Assembly: GCF_020379485.1 (NCBI RefSeq)
Contig: NC_063452.1
Span: 60,285,338-60,349,337, forward strand
Length of the DNA stretch: 64,000 nt
Direction of reading: 5' to 3'
Source: Brassica napus
Lineage: Eukaryota; Streptophyta; Magnoliopsida; Brassicales; Brassicaceae
Both the position numbers and the translations under genes were made by a program. Under the pieces are notes generated by a model. The model did not search any database and was not told where the DNA came from. It worked only from the letters and a program-made list of their open reading frames with translations. How positions within the stretch are numbered: position 1 is the first letter of the stretch; each line of letters begins with the position of its first letter. Shown piece by piece: positions 45,985 through 57,640 of the stretch.

Positions 45985-46522
45985 TCATTTAACGCTACGG
46001 AAAAATTAAAATCAGATTTTGTTAGTTCTTGTAGCAGTTCGTGAATTCGTGCTACCGCGAACTGCTACCAATACTCATATTTCCAGTAGTGGTAACACTT
46101 GTGCATTACATGACGTATTAATAGATACATGAATAGTAAAAACAAAAATTACAGGGAGAGATTATAATATATATTTCATTTAAAACTTGTTTTGAAGATT
46201 GTAGGCATTCTATTTCCCACGTCTCGTGCAGGCTATTGCACTGATGTTAGGTTCAAAGCTTATTCAAGAGGCCATGGGGGTAAAGCAAGCAAGTTCTAAA
46301 CAGTTTTGTGTCTATTATGTTTCTGCTTCTTTTTTTGCTGGTTTAACAAAAGTGTTGAGGTATTAGCTTTAAAAATTCGGTAGACTTTTCGAACACTATC
46401 TTAAATTAGTGGCCAAAACTGATTTCGTAGATATATATCTCTATACCCTACTTATGTGATATGTGGCTAGCCTTTAGTCTAACAACATCCAGTTCAGATT
46501 TTAATGAGCAAAGGGATATGGT

Positions 46523-46529
46523 TATAAAA
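46523..46529 (+). promoter_or_regulatory. TATA box of protease gene remnant
   Basis: TATAAAA in GGTTATAAAATGACCAACC, identical in context to copies 3-5. It precedes the exon 1 remnant at 46582. Confidence 0.5.
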
Positions 46530-46581
46530 TGACCAACCAAATTATGTAATTAGTAAGTATTGCTGTGGGGGAAAGTGGAAA

Positions 46582-46633
46582 ATGAAGAATTTCTTGAATA
46601 TCTTAACCGTAATCCTTTGTGTATGGCTCAATA
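46582..46633 (+). pseudogene. Protease exon 1 remnant
   Basis: The promoter and first ~17 codons (MKNFLNILTVILCVWLN) match copies 3-5. At about 46633 the sequence jumps into AGTCGAAGACTAAATC, which belongs to the flank preceding the next gene (compare 49345). The rest of the gene is deleted. The junction is what unequal recombination or a large deletion between array members would leave. Confidence 0.88.
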
Positions 46634-47294
46634 GTCGAAGACTAAATCTTTTTCTTGCGTGTTCTTCTGAGACTCGTCACTCAAGTTATACTTGTGTTAG
46701 ACATGATGTATTAGTACATACATGAATATTAAAAGTAAAATTACAAGGAGCGATTCTACTATATTTCCTTTATGTTTCGAAGATGGATTCAGTTAGAATT
46801 GTAGGCACCGCATTTCCCACGACTTTGGCCTTAGCCGCTGATCCTATTGTCTCTTTCATTGACAGTGCGTTTGACATATCTTATATCTATTAGATTCTGA
46901 TGACAGGAAGAGAAGCCAGAAGAAAGTAAAAGTGCATGGTGTTAAGTGTCAACATCAACGTCACTGATCCTAGGGTTATTGCTGGGTCTCGTACGTGCAG
47001 GCTATTGCATTGATATAGCTTCTTCTAGGGGCCATGGGGGTAAGAGGATGCAAGTCCTAAAAAATTTCTCTATTGGGTTTATTTTTGCTGGCTCAACAAG
47101 AGAGTTGCACTATTAGACTTTTCTTTTGAATAATTTGAACTTTTAGAATTTTCTAACACTTATCTTATATTAATGGTCATAACTGATTTCATGGATCTCT
47201 CAGTACCCTACATATTAATGGTATGTGATATGCGGCTAGCCTTGAGTATAACAACATCATCAACTACAGAGTTTCTTGAGCAAGGAAATTTGGT
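46634..47294. repeat. Duplicated 5' flank of protease copy 4
   Basis: Aligns with 29230-29630 plus 30290-30475 and with 49340-49880, starting at the deletion junction. It contains the same ATGATGTATTAGTACATACATGA and CTGGCTCAACAAGAGAGTTG blocks. It is non-coding and serves as the promoter-distal region of copy 4. Confidence 0.7.
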
Positions 47295-47301
47295 TATAAA
47301 A
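47295..47301 (+). promoter_or_regulatory. TATA box of protease copy 4
   Basis: TATAAAA in GGTTATAAAATGACTAACC, 43 bases before the ATG, as in copy 3. Confidence 0.6.
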
Positions 47302-47337
47302 TGACTAACCAGTTTCATTTAATTAGTAGAGTGTAAA

Positions 47338-48884
47338 ATGAAGAATATGTTGAATATCATAACTATAATCATTTGTTTATGGCTCAGTTGGGGTCGTGCT
47401 GATGGAGCTCAAAAGAGAGAAAGTGGAGAGCTTTCTTTTCACAGAATTCAAGCAAGCTCTCTTTTTCCTTCATTACCAGCACCATGTGTTCTTCCTCCAA
47501 GAGGTGAGATTATTATAATAGCTAATAATACAGTTCAGTCTCTAATTAATGATTCATGATCTTGCTATATAATGATGACTGGTGCCGATAGAGGTTAATA
47601 TTTTTTAGCCCTAATTAATTGATTTCAGTATCTAATACGAAGTCGTCGCTTCACGTGGTGAACAGACACGGCCCATGCTCGAGTCTAAGCAGCAAGAAAG
47701 CCACGATCAGTCCCGACCATGACGAGATCCTCAGACTCGACCAGGCGCGCGTAAAATCCATTCACTCAAAGCTTTCAAAGAAGCTAACAGCCAGAGATAG
47801 ACTCAGTCAAAGCCAGTCAACAGTTCTACCGGCTACAGATGGAATCACACTCGGTTATGGAAACTACATCGTGACGGTCGGAATCGGGACGCCGAAACAC
47901 GATCTCTCTCTGGTCTTCGACACAGGCAGCGATCTGACGTGGACTCAATGCGAGCCATGTGGTAGAAATGGAACATGTTATCCCCAAAAGGAGCCCATCT
48001 TTAACCCATCTTCCTCTTCTTCCTTCTCCAACGTCTCGTGCTCATCGCCGTTCTGCGACTCTCTCGCTTCCCAAGGTCGCGTTAAAAATTGTTTGGCTCC
48101 CAACTGCGACTACGGTGTCGGATACGGCGATAGATCGTTCACCATAGGATTTCTCGCCACCGAGAAATTTACTTTAGCGAACTCTGATGTCTTCGACAAT
48201 GTTATCTTTGGCTGCGGTGTGAACAACAAAGGATTCATTGGTATCGCCGGACTTCTCGGTCTTGGCCGCGGCAAAGTCTCGTTTCCATCGCAGACGGCGA
48301 TGACGTACAACAATATATTCTCCTACTGCCTCCCTTCTTCCCCAGAGTACACTGGCCATCTCACCTTCGGATCAGCTGGATTATCTAACTCCGTCAAATA
48401 CACTCCCATCTCCGCAGTCCCATATAGCGCATCCTTTTATGGCCTTGATATCGTAGGTATCTCCGTCGACGACAAGCAACTGGAGATCCCCTCCACTACC
48501 GGTGCTGTAATCGACTCTGGTACCGTGATTACTCGCCTACCACCCATGGCCTACGCGGCACTGCGAACCGCGTTCAAGGAGAAGATGTCGAATTATAAGA
48601 CTACGTTGGGACGATCGATTCTTGACACGTGCTACGATTTCACCGGCCAAGAGACTATGAACATACCTAAAGTCTCCTTCTCCTTCAAAGGCGGCACCGT
48701 CGTGGAACTTGACTCAATAGGGGTTTTGTACGTGTTTAATAAGTCCACGGTTTGTTTGGCGTTTGCGGGGAATAATAACGATGATGACGTGACCATTTTC
48801 GGGAACGTTCAGCAAAAGACAATGCAAGTTGTGTACGACGGTCCCGGCGGTCGGGTCGGGTTTGCTCCCAATGGTTGTATGTAG
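47338..48884 (+). CDS. AED1-like secreted aspartyl protease (copy 4), intron 2 lost
   Basis: Exon 1 is 47338-47503. Exon 2 runs without a break from 47629 to 48884, so the second intron found in every other copy is absent; total 473 residues. At the old junction the coding sequence reads SQGRVKNCLAPNCDYG, exactly where the others splice (SQG|...NCSASNC). It has a signal peptide (MKNMLNIITIIICLWLSWG), LHVVNRHGPC, LDQARV, catalytic DTGSD and DSGTVITRLPP, a flap with GYGDRS, and a C-terminus GFAPNGCM. It is slightly short before DSGT (IPSTTGAVIDSG) because a VFSAPG-like segment is reduced. All catalytic parts are present. An apoplastic endopeptidase role is inferred from the family. Confidence 0.92.
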
Positions 48885-49883
48885 TTGATGTGAAACAATA
48901 TAAAATTGGTATGTTTGTATTTTTAAGTAAGTATTATCTTTCATCAAGTGTTTGTAAGCTTGAGTGGCCGTCTGTGAAAGTGTCAAGGACCACTCAAGTA
49001 TGTGTACGATCAATATTGATCGTATTAAGTATCCTAAAGTGTGAACTAAGAAAGAAACAGATTGTTTTGTCAAGCAAACTTGTCAGGTACATGCTCTCAA
49101 TAAACGTATATAACATTTCGAAATTGTAATAGATCTATCTTCGAATGTAATAAATCTTAAGAGTTAATTAACATGTATTATGTTTACCACCTGCATCTGG
49201 ACTTTACGTGTATATATGTATATTGTTTTTTTCTTCTCTTTGTTGGTAAAATGTATCCTATATTCACACAAAACAACTAACTTGGTTAAGCGCTTGGTTT
49301 CTTGATGCAAATGACAGAAAATGATGGACCCACCCTCATCAGTCCAAGACTAAATCCTTTTCTTGCGTGTTCTTTTGAGACTCAAGGTTTATACTTGTAT
49401 AATACATGATGTATTAGTACATACATGAGTATTAAAAAGAAAATTACAGTAGGCGATTCTAATATATATTTCATTTAAGACTTGTCTTGAAGATGGATTC
49501 GATTGGACGGGAGATTGTATGCATTTCATTTCCCACGACTCTGACCGTAGCCGCTGATCCTATTGTCTCTTTCTTTGACACTGTATTGGACATATTAGAT
49601 TCTGAGCTTCTTCTAGAGGTCATGGGGGTAAAGCAAGCAATTAAGTCCTAAACAGTTTTGTGTCTATTACGTTTCTTTTTTTTTTTTGCTGGTTCAACAA
49701 GAGTGTTGAGGTATTAGCTTTATAAATACGGTAGACTTCTCTAACACTATCTTAAATTAGTGGTCATAACTGATTTCATAAATATCTCTTTATACCTTAC
49801 TTATATGTCAGTATGTGATATGTGGCTAGCCTTTAGTCTAACAACATCCACTTCAGAGTTTAATGAGCAAAGGGATATGGTGT

Positions 49884-49890
49884 TATAAAA
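49884..49890 (+). promoter_or_regulatory. TATA box of protease copy 5
   Basis: TATAAAA about 40 bases before ATG 49927, in the same conserved context. Confidence 0.6.
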
Positions 49891-49926
49891 TGACCAACCA
49901 AATTATGTAATTAGGGAGAGTGGAAA

Positions 49927-51854
49927 ATGAAGAATTTGTTGAACATCATAACCTTAGTTCTTTGTGCATGGCTCAGTTTTTGTTGTACTGATGGAGCTCA
50001 AAAAAGAAAGAGTGGAGAGGTTTCTTTCCACAGAATTCTTGCCAGCTCTCTCTTTCCTTCATCATCATCATGTGTTCTTTCTCCAAGAGGTGACATTATC
50101 TTAGCTAATACAGTTCCAGTCTCTAATGATTCATTCTACTATTTAACATGATTGGTGCCAATAAAAATAGATAGAGATTAATAATTTTAACTCTGATTCA
50201 TCGATTCAGCATCTAACACCAAGTCGTCGTTGCTCCTGACGCACAGACACGGCCCATGCTCGAGTTTAAGCAGCAAGAAAGCCAAGACAAGTCCCAACCA
50301 TGACGACATCCTCAGACTCGACCAGGCTCGAGTAAAATCCATCCACTCAAAGCTTTCAAAGAAGCTAACACCCCAATATAGGGTCAGTCAAAGTCAGTCA
50401 ACGGAGCTAGAGGCTAGAGACGGAAGCACACTGGGTTCAGGAAACTACATCGTGACGGTCGGATTCGGAACGCCGAAACACGACCTGTCTCTGGTCTTCG
50501 ACACAGGCAGCGATCTGACGTGGACTCAGTGCGAGCCATGTGGTAAAACTGGAACATGTTATCCACAAGAGGAGCCCATCTTTAACCCTTCTTCGTCTAC
50601 TTCGTACTCCAACGTCTCGTGCTCATCCCCTGTTTGCGATTCTCTCACTTCCCAAGGTTTGATTTTCAGTTTTTTTTAAAAAAAAAAAAAAGAAATATCC
50701 GCATAATTTTTGTATCACAAAATAGTTTAAAAAAAAACATTTATACCATTGCAACTAATTAATCTAAGCCTAGAATTTAGATTTTAGAAGAAAAGTTTAG
50801 ATTTGGAGATTTAATAATAGAATTCAGAATTTAAAGTAAAAAATTAAAATAATAATGTTCAAATATTATTTTTATTTATATATTATTCATTAAATCTAAT
50901 TTAGTTTTTTTTATAAAATTTATTTAAATCATTTTCGTCTTGTGTAATATTTTGGTTTTGTGATGTTCTAAATCGTTTTTGCTCTTTATAAAATTAAATT
51001 TTTTTAAAAAATTCACCACATTGATAATAGGTCACTATAGAAACTGCTCGGCTTCCAACTGCATCTACGGTATAGGATACGGCGATAGCTCGTTCACTGT
51101 AGGATTTCTCGCCAAGGAGAAATTTACTTTAAACACCGATGTATTCGACGGTGTTAACTTTGGCTGCGGCGAGAACAACCAAGGACTTTTCTACGGCGCC
51201 GCCGGACTTCTCGGCCTCGGCCGCGGCGAATTCTCATTGCCGTCGCAGACGGCAATGACCTACAATAACATATTCTCCTACTGCCTCCCTTCTTCCGCAG
51301 ACTACACTGGCCATCTCACCTTCGGATCATCAGGTGGATTATCTAATTCCGTCAAGTACACTCCCATCTCCACAGCCAGACACAGCGCTTCCTTTTATGG
51401 TCTCGACATCGTAGGTATTACCGTCGCCGGCAAGGAACTGGAGATTCCTTTAACCGTGTTCTCTGCTCCCGGTGCTATAATCGACTCAGGAACCGTGATT
51501 ACTCGCCTCCCTCCCAAGGCCTACGCGGCACTACGTACCGCGTTTAAGGAGAATATGTCGAATTATACGACTACGATGGGACAATCGATACTTGACACGT
51601 GCTACAATTTTACTGGCTTGGAGACTGTGGAGATTCCTAAAGTCTCGTTCTCCTTCAAAGGCGGCACCGATGTGGAGGTTGACTCCAAAGGGATTCTGTA
51701 CGTGTTTGATGCGTCGGAGGTTTGTTTGGCGTTTGTGGGGAATGGTAACGATGATGACGTGGCCATTTTCGGGAACGTTCAGCAAAAGACGATACAGGTT
51801 GTGTATGACGGTGCGGGGGGACGGGTCGGGTTTGCTCCGGATGGTTGTATGTAA
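49927..51854 (+). CDS. AED1-like secreted aspartyl protease (copy 5)
   Basis: Exons 49927-50089, 50210-50656 and 51031-51854 join in frame to 477 residues. Signal peptide MKNLLNIITLVLCAWLSFCC; propeptide with LTHRHGPCSSL; catalytic DTGSD in exon 2; flap GYGDSS; DSGTVITRLPPKAYAAL in exon 3; C-terminus GFAPDGCM. Intron 2 is 374 bp and AT-rich, much longer than in copies 2 and 3. Just after the gene, at 51922, a hAT element interrupts the 3' flank. The family role is an apoplastic A1 endopeptidase. Copies 4 and 5 are the closest pair in the 3' exon (KGGTxVEVDSKGxLYVF). Confidence 0.92.
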
Positions 51855-51921
51855 GTTTGATGAGAGACAAAATAAAATTTGGTAAGTTTGTATTTATAGG
51901 AGCTTTGCGATTAATCAAGTG

Positions 51922-54432
51922 TGGCCTGGGCATTTCGGGTATCGGTTCGGTTCGGTTCGGGTATTTCGGGTTTCGGGTAATTTGGATAGGGGTCAGAGGA
52001 TCCATTGAGTACTTGACATTTTTTCAGTTCGGATCGGTTCGGATAGTTTCGGGTTCGGTTCGGTTCGGATTGTAAAACTAGGAACCGGAAAATACCCGAA
52101 AAATATTCGGTTCTCATTTGGTTCCGGTTCGGATTCGGATAGTTTGGATAGTTCGGGTAATATTACCCAAACTATCCAAAACGAACCGAAACAACTTGAA
52201 AGTATCCGAAAACTTGTATATCTATTGCCATCTGGTAACTGAAATACTACATTAAGCTTCATAAAATCAATATATACTTGTAGCCTTTAAGCATAAAAAA
52301 CGAAGTGAAGGCAACAAACTGAAATAAACCTTCAAAAACCATAGCCATAACATAAATTTAATTGTTTAAACATCGTCAAACATTGAAAAGAAACAAACCG
52401 AGATTGTCAAATGTCAACCTATGAAACTTCAAAGTTCAAACCAGAAAACAACAAACTGAAACAAGCGTTGATACCATTTCTTCATGCACCATGAGACATC
52501 AACGATCAATCTTCAAAGAAACTTGTGCTTCCAAACTCTGAACAAAAAAAAAACAATTCAGATTACTAATAACACCAAACAAAATAACGACAAAAACTAA
52601 CAGTTTAGATTACTAAATACCTCTCTCAAGATCATCTTGCTGCTGAACATACTTGACCATTTGGTGACTGGTGACCACTCCTTTCTCATTCAGCTGAAAC
52701 TCACACTTCAACCACTGCTCTGTGCACATGAGAACCTCAATCATATAATGAGTCAGGCAGCTTCGTTGTGGGTCGAGAATACGACCACTAGTGCTAAATG
52801 CAGACTCAGATGCGACAGAGGACACTTGCAATGCAAGAACGTCCCTTGCTATCTCTGATAATACAGGAAACTTAGGAGCATTGATCTTCCAAAACGACAA
52901 GATATCATAATCTGTTCCCTTCATAGAACCCTTGAGATTGACTACCTTTTCCTTCAGATACAGCTCCAACTCAGTACTTGTATCAAGAAATCCATCTTCA
53001 TTCACCATCTCAGCATACAATGAATCCATTCTTTCATAACCTCGTACTCGAACTTCATCATCATCTACATCCATCGCTTCATTTCCTTGACTTTGTGACT
53101 GAGACGTTGTCTCAGTATCGGCTGGCTGAGATGTTGTCTCAACAGTATTTGCATTCGTCATTCGGCTGTTATACTCATCAAACAACCGGTTGAGGACATT
53201 CATAACCGAATCATAAAGTGCCTTGGACTGTACTGTTTCTTTACCATAAAGCTTCTCAAAACACAGCACTGCAAACTTCATTTTCTTCTAGGATCAAACA
53301 CACTAGCTATGATCAAAAGTCTATTGATCTCTTCCAATCCTTCCCAATATTTATCAAACTTTCCCCTCATAGCAGTTGCTTTTTTCCTCATTTCCTCATC
53401 AGGACCGTTACTAAATTTTATCAAGTTCCTTTCTATCGTAACGATCTCATTATAACATTTAGGAGAGCTCACTGACTTAGATGCAGAGACGACTAGTGTT
53501 GAATCGTAAAAGATTTCTAGAAACTGCGCTAACCTGTCTATTGCATCCCAATCAGCTTTAAGTGGAGGGCCAATCCTTTTCCTTCCATCAGTTTTTTCTT
53601 GAAAGTAATCATTATAGAGCTTGTCTTCAGCTTCCATTCTGTCGAATGCTTTTCTGAACTTAAGAGCTCGAGATAGCATCATATATGTTGAGTTCCACCT
53701 TGTTAAACAATCCAAAGGTAGACTTCCTCTAGTCATCTTTCCTGACTCAACACGATGATGAAATGAGTCCAGCCTTGGTGTCGACGATCTTACATACTGA
53801 ATCGCATTTCTTACCCCAACAATACTGTTGACCACCTCACGCAAACCATCCTTGACGACCAGATTGATGATGTGCGCACAGCAACGCACATGCAAGAAGT
53901 CACCATTTAAAACCAGAGCTTCATTTCCTACTGCTGCAAATCCTTCCTTAAACCTTTCTAGTGCAGAAGTATTGGCTGTTGCGTTGTCAACTGTGATTGT
54001 GAAAACCTTATCTATCCCCCACTCCGCTAAACAATCGATAAGAACCTTTGAAATTGTCTCCCCTTTGTGATCAGCAACATTCTTAAATCCTATGATCAGC
54101 TTTCGCAACTCCCAGTTTGTATCAATGAAGTGAGCAGTGATGACCATGTAGCTAGATGATGTTGTTGGAGCCTTCCATATGTCAGTCGTGAGAGAGACCC
54201 TCTGCTTATTAGCATTAAGCAATTTCCTCATTCTTGCTTTCTTTTCCACAAACATTTCAACTATCTCTCGTGTAGCTGTTCGCCTATACCCGAACCGAAC
54301 CGATACCCGAACTATATATATACAAGATCCATGCGGGTAATTAGCTATATCCATTCGGTTCGGATACGCTGTTTTTCGGTTCGGTTCGGTTCGGTTCGGT
54401 TGTTTCGGTTCCGGTTTTTTTGCCCAGGCCTA
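51922..54432 (-). mobile_element. hAT transposon with GGTTCGG-rich ends
   Basis: GGCCTGGGCA near 51923 and TGCCCAGGCC at 54421-54430 are inverted. Both are followed inward by dense TTCGGTTCGG repeats, typical of a Brassicaceae hAT group. The minus-strand interior encodes a hAT transposase. The flanks align approximately with the protease 3' flank on either side (AATCAAGTG ... GTTTGGTAAGCTTTGAG), so insertion after copy 5 is supported, but no clean 8-bp duplication is visible. Confidence 0.8.
52613..54282 (-). pseudogene. hAT transposase, frameshifted and N-terminally truncated
   Basis: The N-terminal part (54282-53278) carries SLTTDIWKAPTTSSYMV-like RNase H-fold motifs with TVDNATANTSA and LPLDCLTRWNSTYMML. 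The C-terminal part (53281-52613) carries the hAT dimerisation domain (DILSFWK, FPVLSEIARDVLALQVSSVASESAFSTSGR). The two join at FDPRRK/MKFAVLCFEKLYG, where an A-run (near 53278-53285) is one base short and shifts the frame. The BED zinc finger expected at the N-terminus is missing: the coding sequence runs straight into the GGTTCGG repeats. An active protein is unlikely. Confidence 0.85.
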
Positions 54433-54664
54433 TGTGGAAGTTTGGTAAGCTTTGAGCGGCCCTGTTTGTACGAGGATAAGTTTGTTTCGATGCAACATTT
54501 TCTTTTCAAGAGTATTCACTCACTCATTATTATCTTAATACATATCATATTAAGTATCCCAAAGTTTGAAGTATGTGTTCATGGTGATAAGTTTTCTGGG
54601 TTTAAACTTAAAAGCCAGTTGGCAGTAACTGAATTGTTCAACCGTCCATGTCTTTTATATATTA
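54433..54664. other. Remainder of protease copy 5 3' flank
   Basis: Short host stretch between the hAT element and the large Helitron. It resembles the region after copy 4 (GTAAGCTTTGAGCGGCC, TACGAGGATAAG). Nothing coding. Confidence 0.5.
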
Positions 54665-54676
54665 CTAGAGATTAAC

Positions 54677-54691
54677 CCGGGCTATGCCCGG
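54677..54691 (-). other. Helitron 3'-terminal hairpin
   Basis: CCGGGC (54677-54682) pairs with GCCCGG (54686-54691) around a 3-base loop. It lies 9 bases before the CTAG terminus on the minus strand, as Helitron 3' hairpins do. Confidence 0.85.
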
Positions 54692-54949
54692 AATTTTTAT
54701 TTTTTTTTCTAATTTAAGTTGTTAAATTATTTATATTTAGGTTATGATATATATTTATATAAATGTTAAGATGCATGTCATAATTAAAATTTATTTTTAA
54801 ATTTTAACACCTTAAATTAACATATTTTTTACTATTTAAATATTTTTTGTAATTTTGTTGGCTACCTAGTTATCATATTTAGCAAAACTATCTATTGAGT
54901 GTTGGAATAAATGTTTTAGATATTTAATTAAACTGCAGAGTATTTTCAG

Positions 54950-55009
54950 ATCGACCACATGCTCAACAATCGATCGATCCGTAAAAAGATGGTCGATCTC
55001 CTTGGCCAG
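54950..55009 (+). other. Exon-like 60-base segment in the Helitron
   Basis: A GC-richer, exactly 60-base stretch is preceded by TATTTTCAG and followed by GTAAGTAC, both good splice sites. One frame reads IDHMLNNRSIRKKMVDLLGQ. It looks like a captured exon; I do not recognise the source gene. Confidence 0.5.
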
Positions 55010-56250
55010 GTAAGTACAATTTTAGCAAAAATATCTTTGATTTTCAAATATTAAGTATATAACTATTCTTTTGAATATTGTTTTTTTGAATTGTAATTTT
55101 GGATTAAATTATTGTATTATAATGTTTATGTAAATATTTTTTGTGATGTTTGAATTTGTGATGTTAGTGTACTTAACCTAGATTTAACCTAGATGATATT
55201 GATGTTTAACAATTTTTTTTTTCTGGAAATAGAAAATAATGATTTATCAAAACGTATCTAATACTTGTTAAATGATAGTATAATGTAAATTACATCCATT
55301 ATTTGAAAATAACCATTTGTTGTTTTTATTTTTTTTTTAAATCAGAAATTATTTTTATTCAAAAACATTATTCATATATAATATAATAGTTTAAGTTTGG
55401 AAGATTAATCTATATATATACATTATGTATATCTTTTAAAAAATAATTTAAGATATTATATATTGAGTAATTGAATAAAAGCTGAATTTCTTATCTTGAA
55501 AATGAAATATTTATATTTTTGTCTTCATGTTATACTCACTAATCCAGCATTGATATTTATAACTCAGTATGTTTTTAAAAAAACTTAGTTTTAAGTAATA
55601 AACGAATTTAATAAATTAAATTCATCACCTATAATGTTCTGTAAACTATATTTGAAAACTCTCTAAAATTATATTTTAAGCATAATATTACTATTATTTA
55701 ATTTAAGTTATTTTAAGCATAATATATGTTAAACCAACTTAAATTATATTTACAATAAGACCATCCTAAACCGGTTAATAAACCAAAAACAATATTAAAC
55801 CAACATGAACCAATACCTGATTCGGCGAGGAAAGAAGTGTTTCGGGATAAACGCTTGAATGATTATTAACTGTAATGGTGTGATCATGAAAGAGTTAGTA
55901 TGAATATTAACAATAAAATTATGGATTAGATTAATTTAAATTTGTAAGAATACTTTTGAGTCTATGAAAAGCAATTCAATTCCCATGAATAAGTTTGGCT
56001 TTTGAAAGTTGCGGGTTTCCCAACAATGAATCCACCTAACAAAAAGTTCGTTGTTATAAAAAATCTCCTTCAAGGTCATTAAACGTTTTTGGGACGGCAA
56101 GAGTTGATGGTGAAACCATTTTTTTGCTTGAGTGCTTTGAAGTTTTCCTTGATAGTGTAAGGTTGATGTTGATAGAATAATGAATTTTATAGGGACTTTC
56201 TTCATGTAAAACTATAAATTTTTATTTTTTTTGTTTAATGTGGTATTTTC
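55010..56250. other. Helitron interior, AT-rich
   Basis: No gene recognised. A minus-strand frame at 55936-56205 (89 codons, including WFHHQLLPSQKRLMTL and ELFVRWIHCWE) has somewhat protein-like composition but no known domain. Confidence 0.4.
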
Positions 56251-56259
56251 ATTTTTATA

Positions 56260-57345
56260 TAATTTACTACCATTTTAAGATGGATGTACATTTTAAGATA
56301 GATGTTTAAATCTTAATGTACTTTTTCTATTTTTTAAAATGTTTATTTCCATTTCTTATATTTTTTATTTACGTAATATCTATATTTTATATTTTAAAAT
56401 AGATATTTCAATCTTAATGTACTTTTTCCATTTTTTTAAATTGTGTATTTACTTATATTATATATTTTACATTTTAAGATAGATGTTTAATGCTTAAAGA
56501 ACCTTTTCCATTTTTAAAACAAAATTGTGTATTTACTTATTATTATATATATAATTGATATATTATATATTTACATTATTTACTTATTATTTATTTTCCT
56601 GTATATGTATTTCCATTTCTTGTACTTTTTATTTACTTAATATCTCTATTTTATATTTTAAGATAGATGTTTAAATCTTAATGTACATTTTCCATTTTCT
56701 TTAAATTGTATATTTCCATTTGTTATACTTTCTATTTACGTAATATCTATATTTTAAATTTTAAGATATATTTTTAAATCTTAATGTAATTTTCCATTTT
56801 TAAATTGCGTATTTACTTATATTATATATTTACTTATTATTTATTTTTCTTTATATTGTGTATTTCTATTTCTTATACTTTCTATTTACTAATAATTTTA
56901 TATTTTAAGATAGATTTACATTTTTTAAGATAGATGTTTAAATACTAATGTACTTTTTCCATTTTTTAAATTGTGTATTTCCTTTTCTTATACTTTCTAT
57001 TTGCGTAATATCTATATTTTACATTTTAAGATAGATGTTTAAATATTAATATACTTTTTCCACTGTTTTTAAGTTGTGTATTTCTTTTTTTTATACTTTC
57101 TATTTACTTAATATCTATATTTACATTTTAAGATAGATGTTTAATATTTAATGTACTCTTTCCATATTTTAAAAATTGTGCATTTACTTATTATTGTATA
57201 TATAATTCATATATTTATAATATTTAATTATTACTTTTTTCTATATATTGAGTATTTCTCTTTCTTATACTTTATATTTAGTTAATATCTATATTTTATA
57301 TTTTAAGATAGATGTTTAAATCTTATTGTTTTTTTTCATTTTTAA
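56260..57345. repeat. ~100-bp AT-rich tandem repeat array
   Basis: A phrase like TTTTAAGATAGATGTTTAAA, then CTTAATGTACTTTTTCCATT and CTTATACTTTCTATTTAC, recurs about nine times at irregular spacing near 100 bases (for example near 56295, 56390, 56475, 56660, 56760, 56930, 57028, 57130, 57303). Copies are degenerate and have short indels. Confidence 0.75.
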
Positions 57346-57640
57346 TGTAAAACGGCAATGTTTAATAGAAGAACTTGGACAAATAGTCAAATAGTTATAT
57401 TTATGTTTTTTTTTTTTTTTTTATAAAATGATAATGTTACATTATGGAGATAAGCCGTTTTTTAGTGAAAAATGGTAATCTTACATATGTTTAATGTAGT
57501 TTTTCCATTTTTTTATGTTGTATGTTTACATATTATTGTTATTTTTAAATGTAAAATGGTAATCTTACGTATGTTTAATGTAGTATTTCCATTTTTTATG
57601 TTGTATGTTTACATATTATTTATTATTTTCGAAACTATAT
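57346..57640. repeat. Helitron repeat block B, left part
   Basis: Units containing AAATGGTAATCTTACATATG, then TTTAATGTAGTTTTTCCATT and TATGTTGTATGTTTACATAT, occur here about three times and again at 59940-60500. The intervening 57641-59860 block interrupts one continuous array. Confidence 0.75.

Larger units (their letters stand above)
32566..46091. mobile_element. CACTA (En/Spm-type) transposon carrying VPS45 piece and nested MULE
   Basis: The left end starts CACTACAAGAAATAT and the right end, read in reverse, starts CACTACTGGAAATAT; 23 of the first 29 bases agree. GTA at 32563-32565 and 46092-46094 is the 3-bp target duplication. Removing the insert restores the protease-flank sequence (GAGACTCAAG-GTA-ACACTTGTGCATTACATGA), which reads uninterrupted near 29290 and 49380. 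Subterminal ATAGCGTTT-type repeats crowd 32600-32780; the right end uses a different GTAGCAGTTCG word. No CACTA transposase was found, so the element is non-autonomous. Its own length without the nested MULE is about 5.1 kb. Confidence 0.88.

Noticed and set aside
51914..54440. 8-bp target duplication for the hAT element
   Set aside because: Flanks were compared (AATCAAGT against TGTGGAAG) and do not match; the insertion is supported by ends and paralogous flank only.
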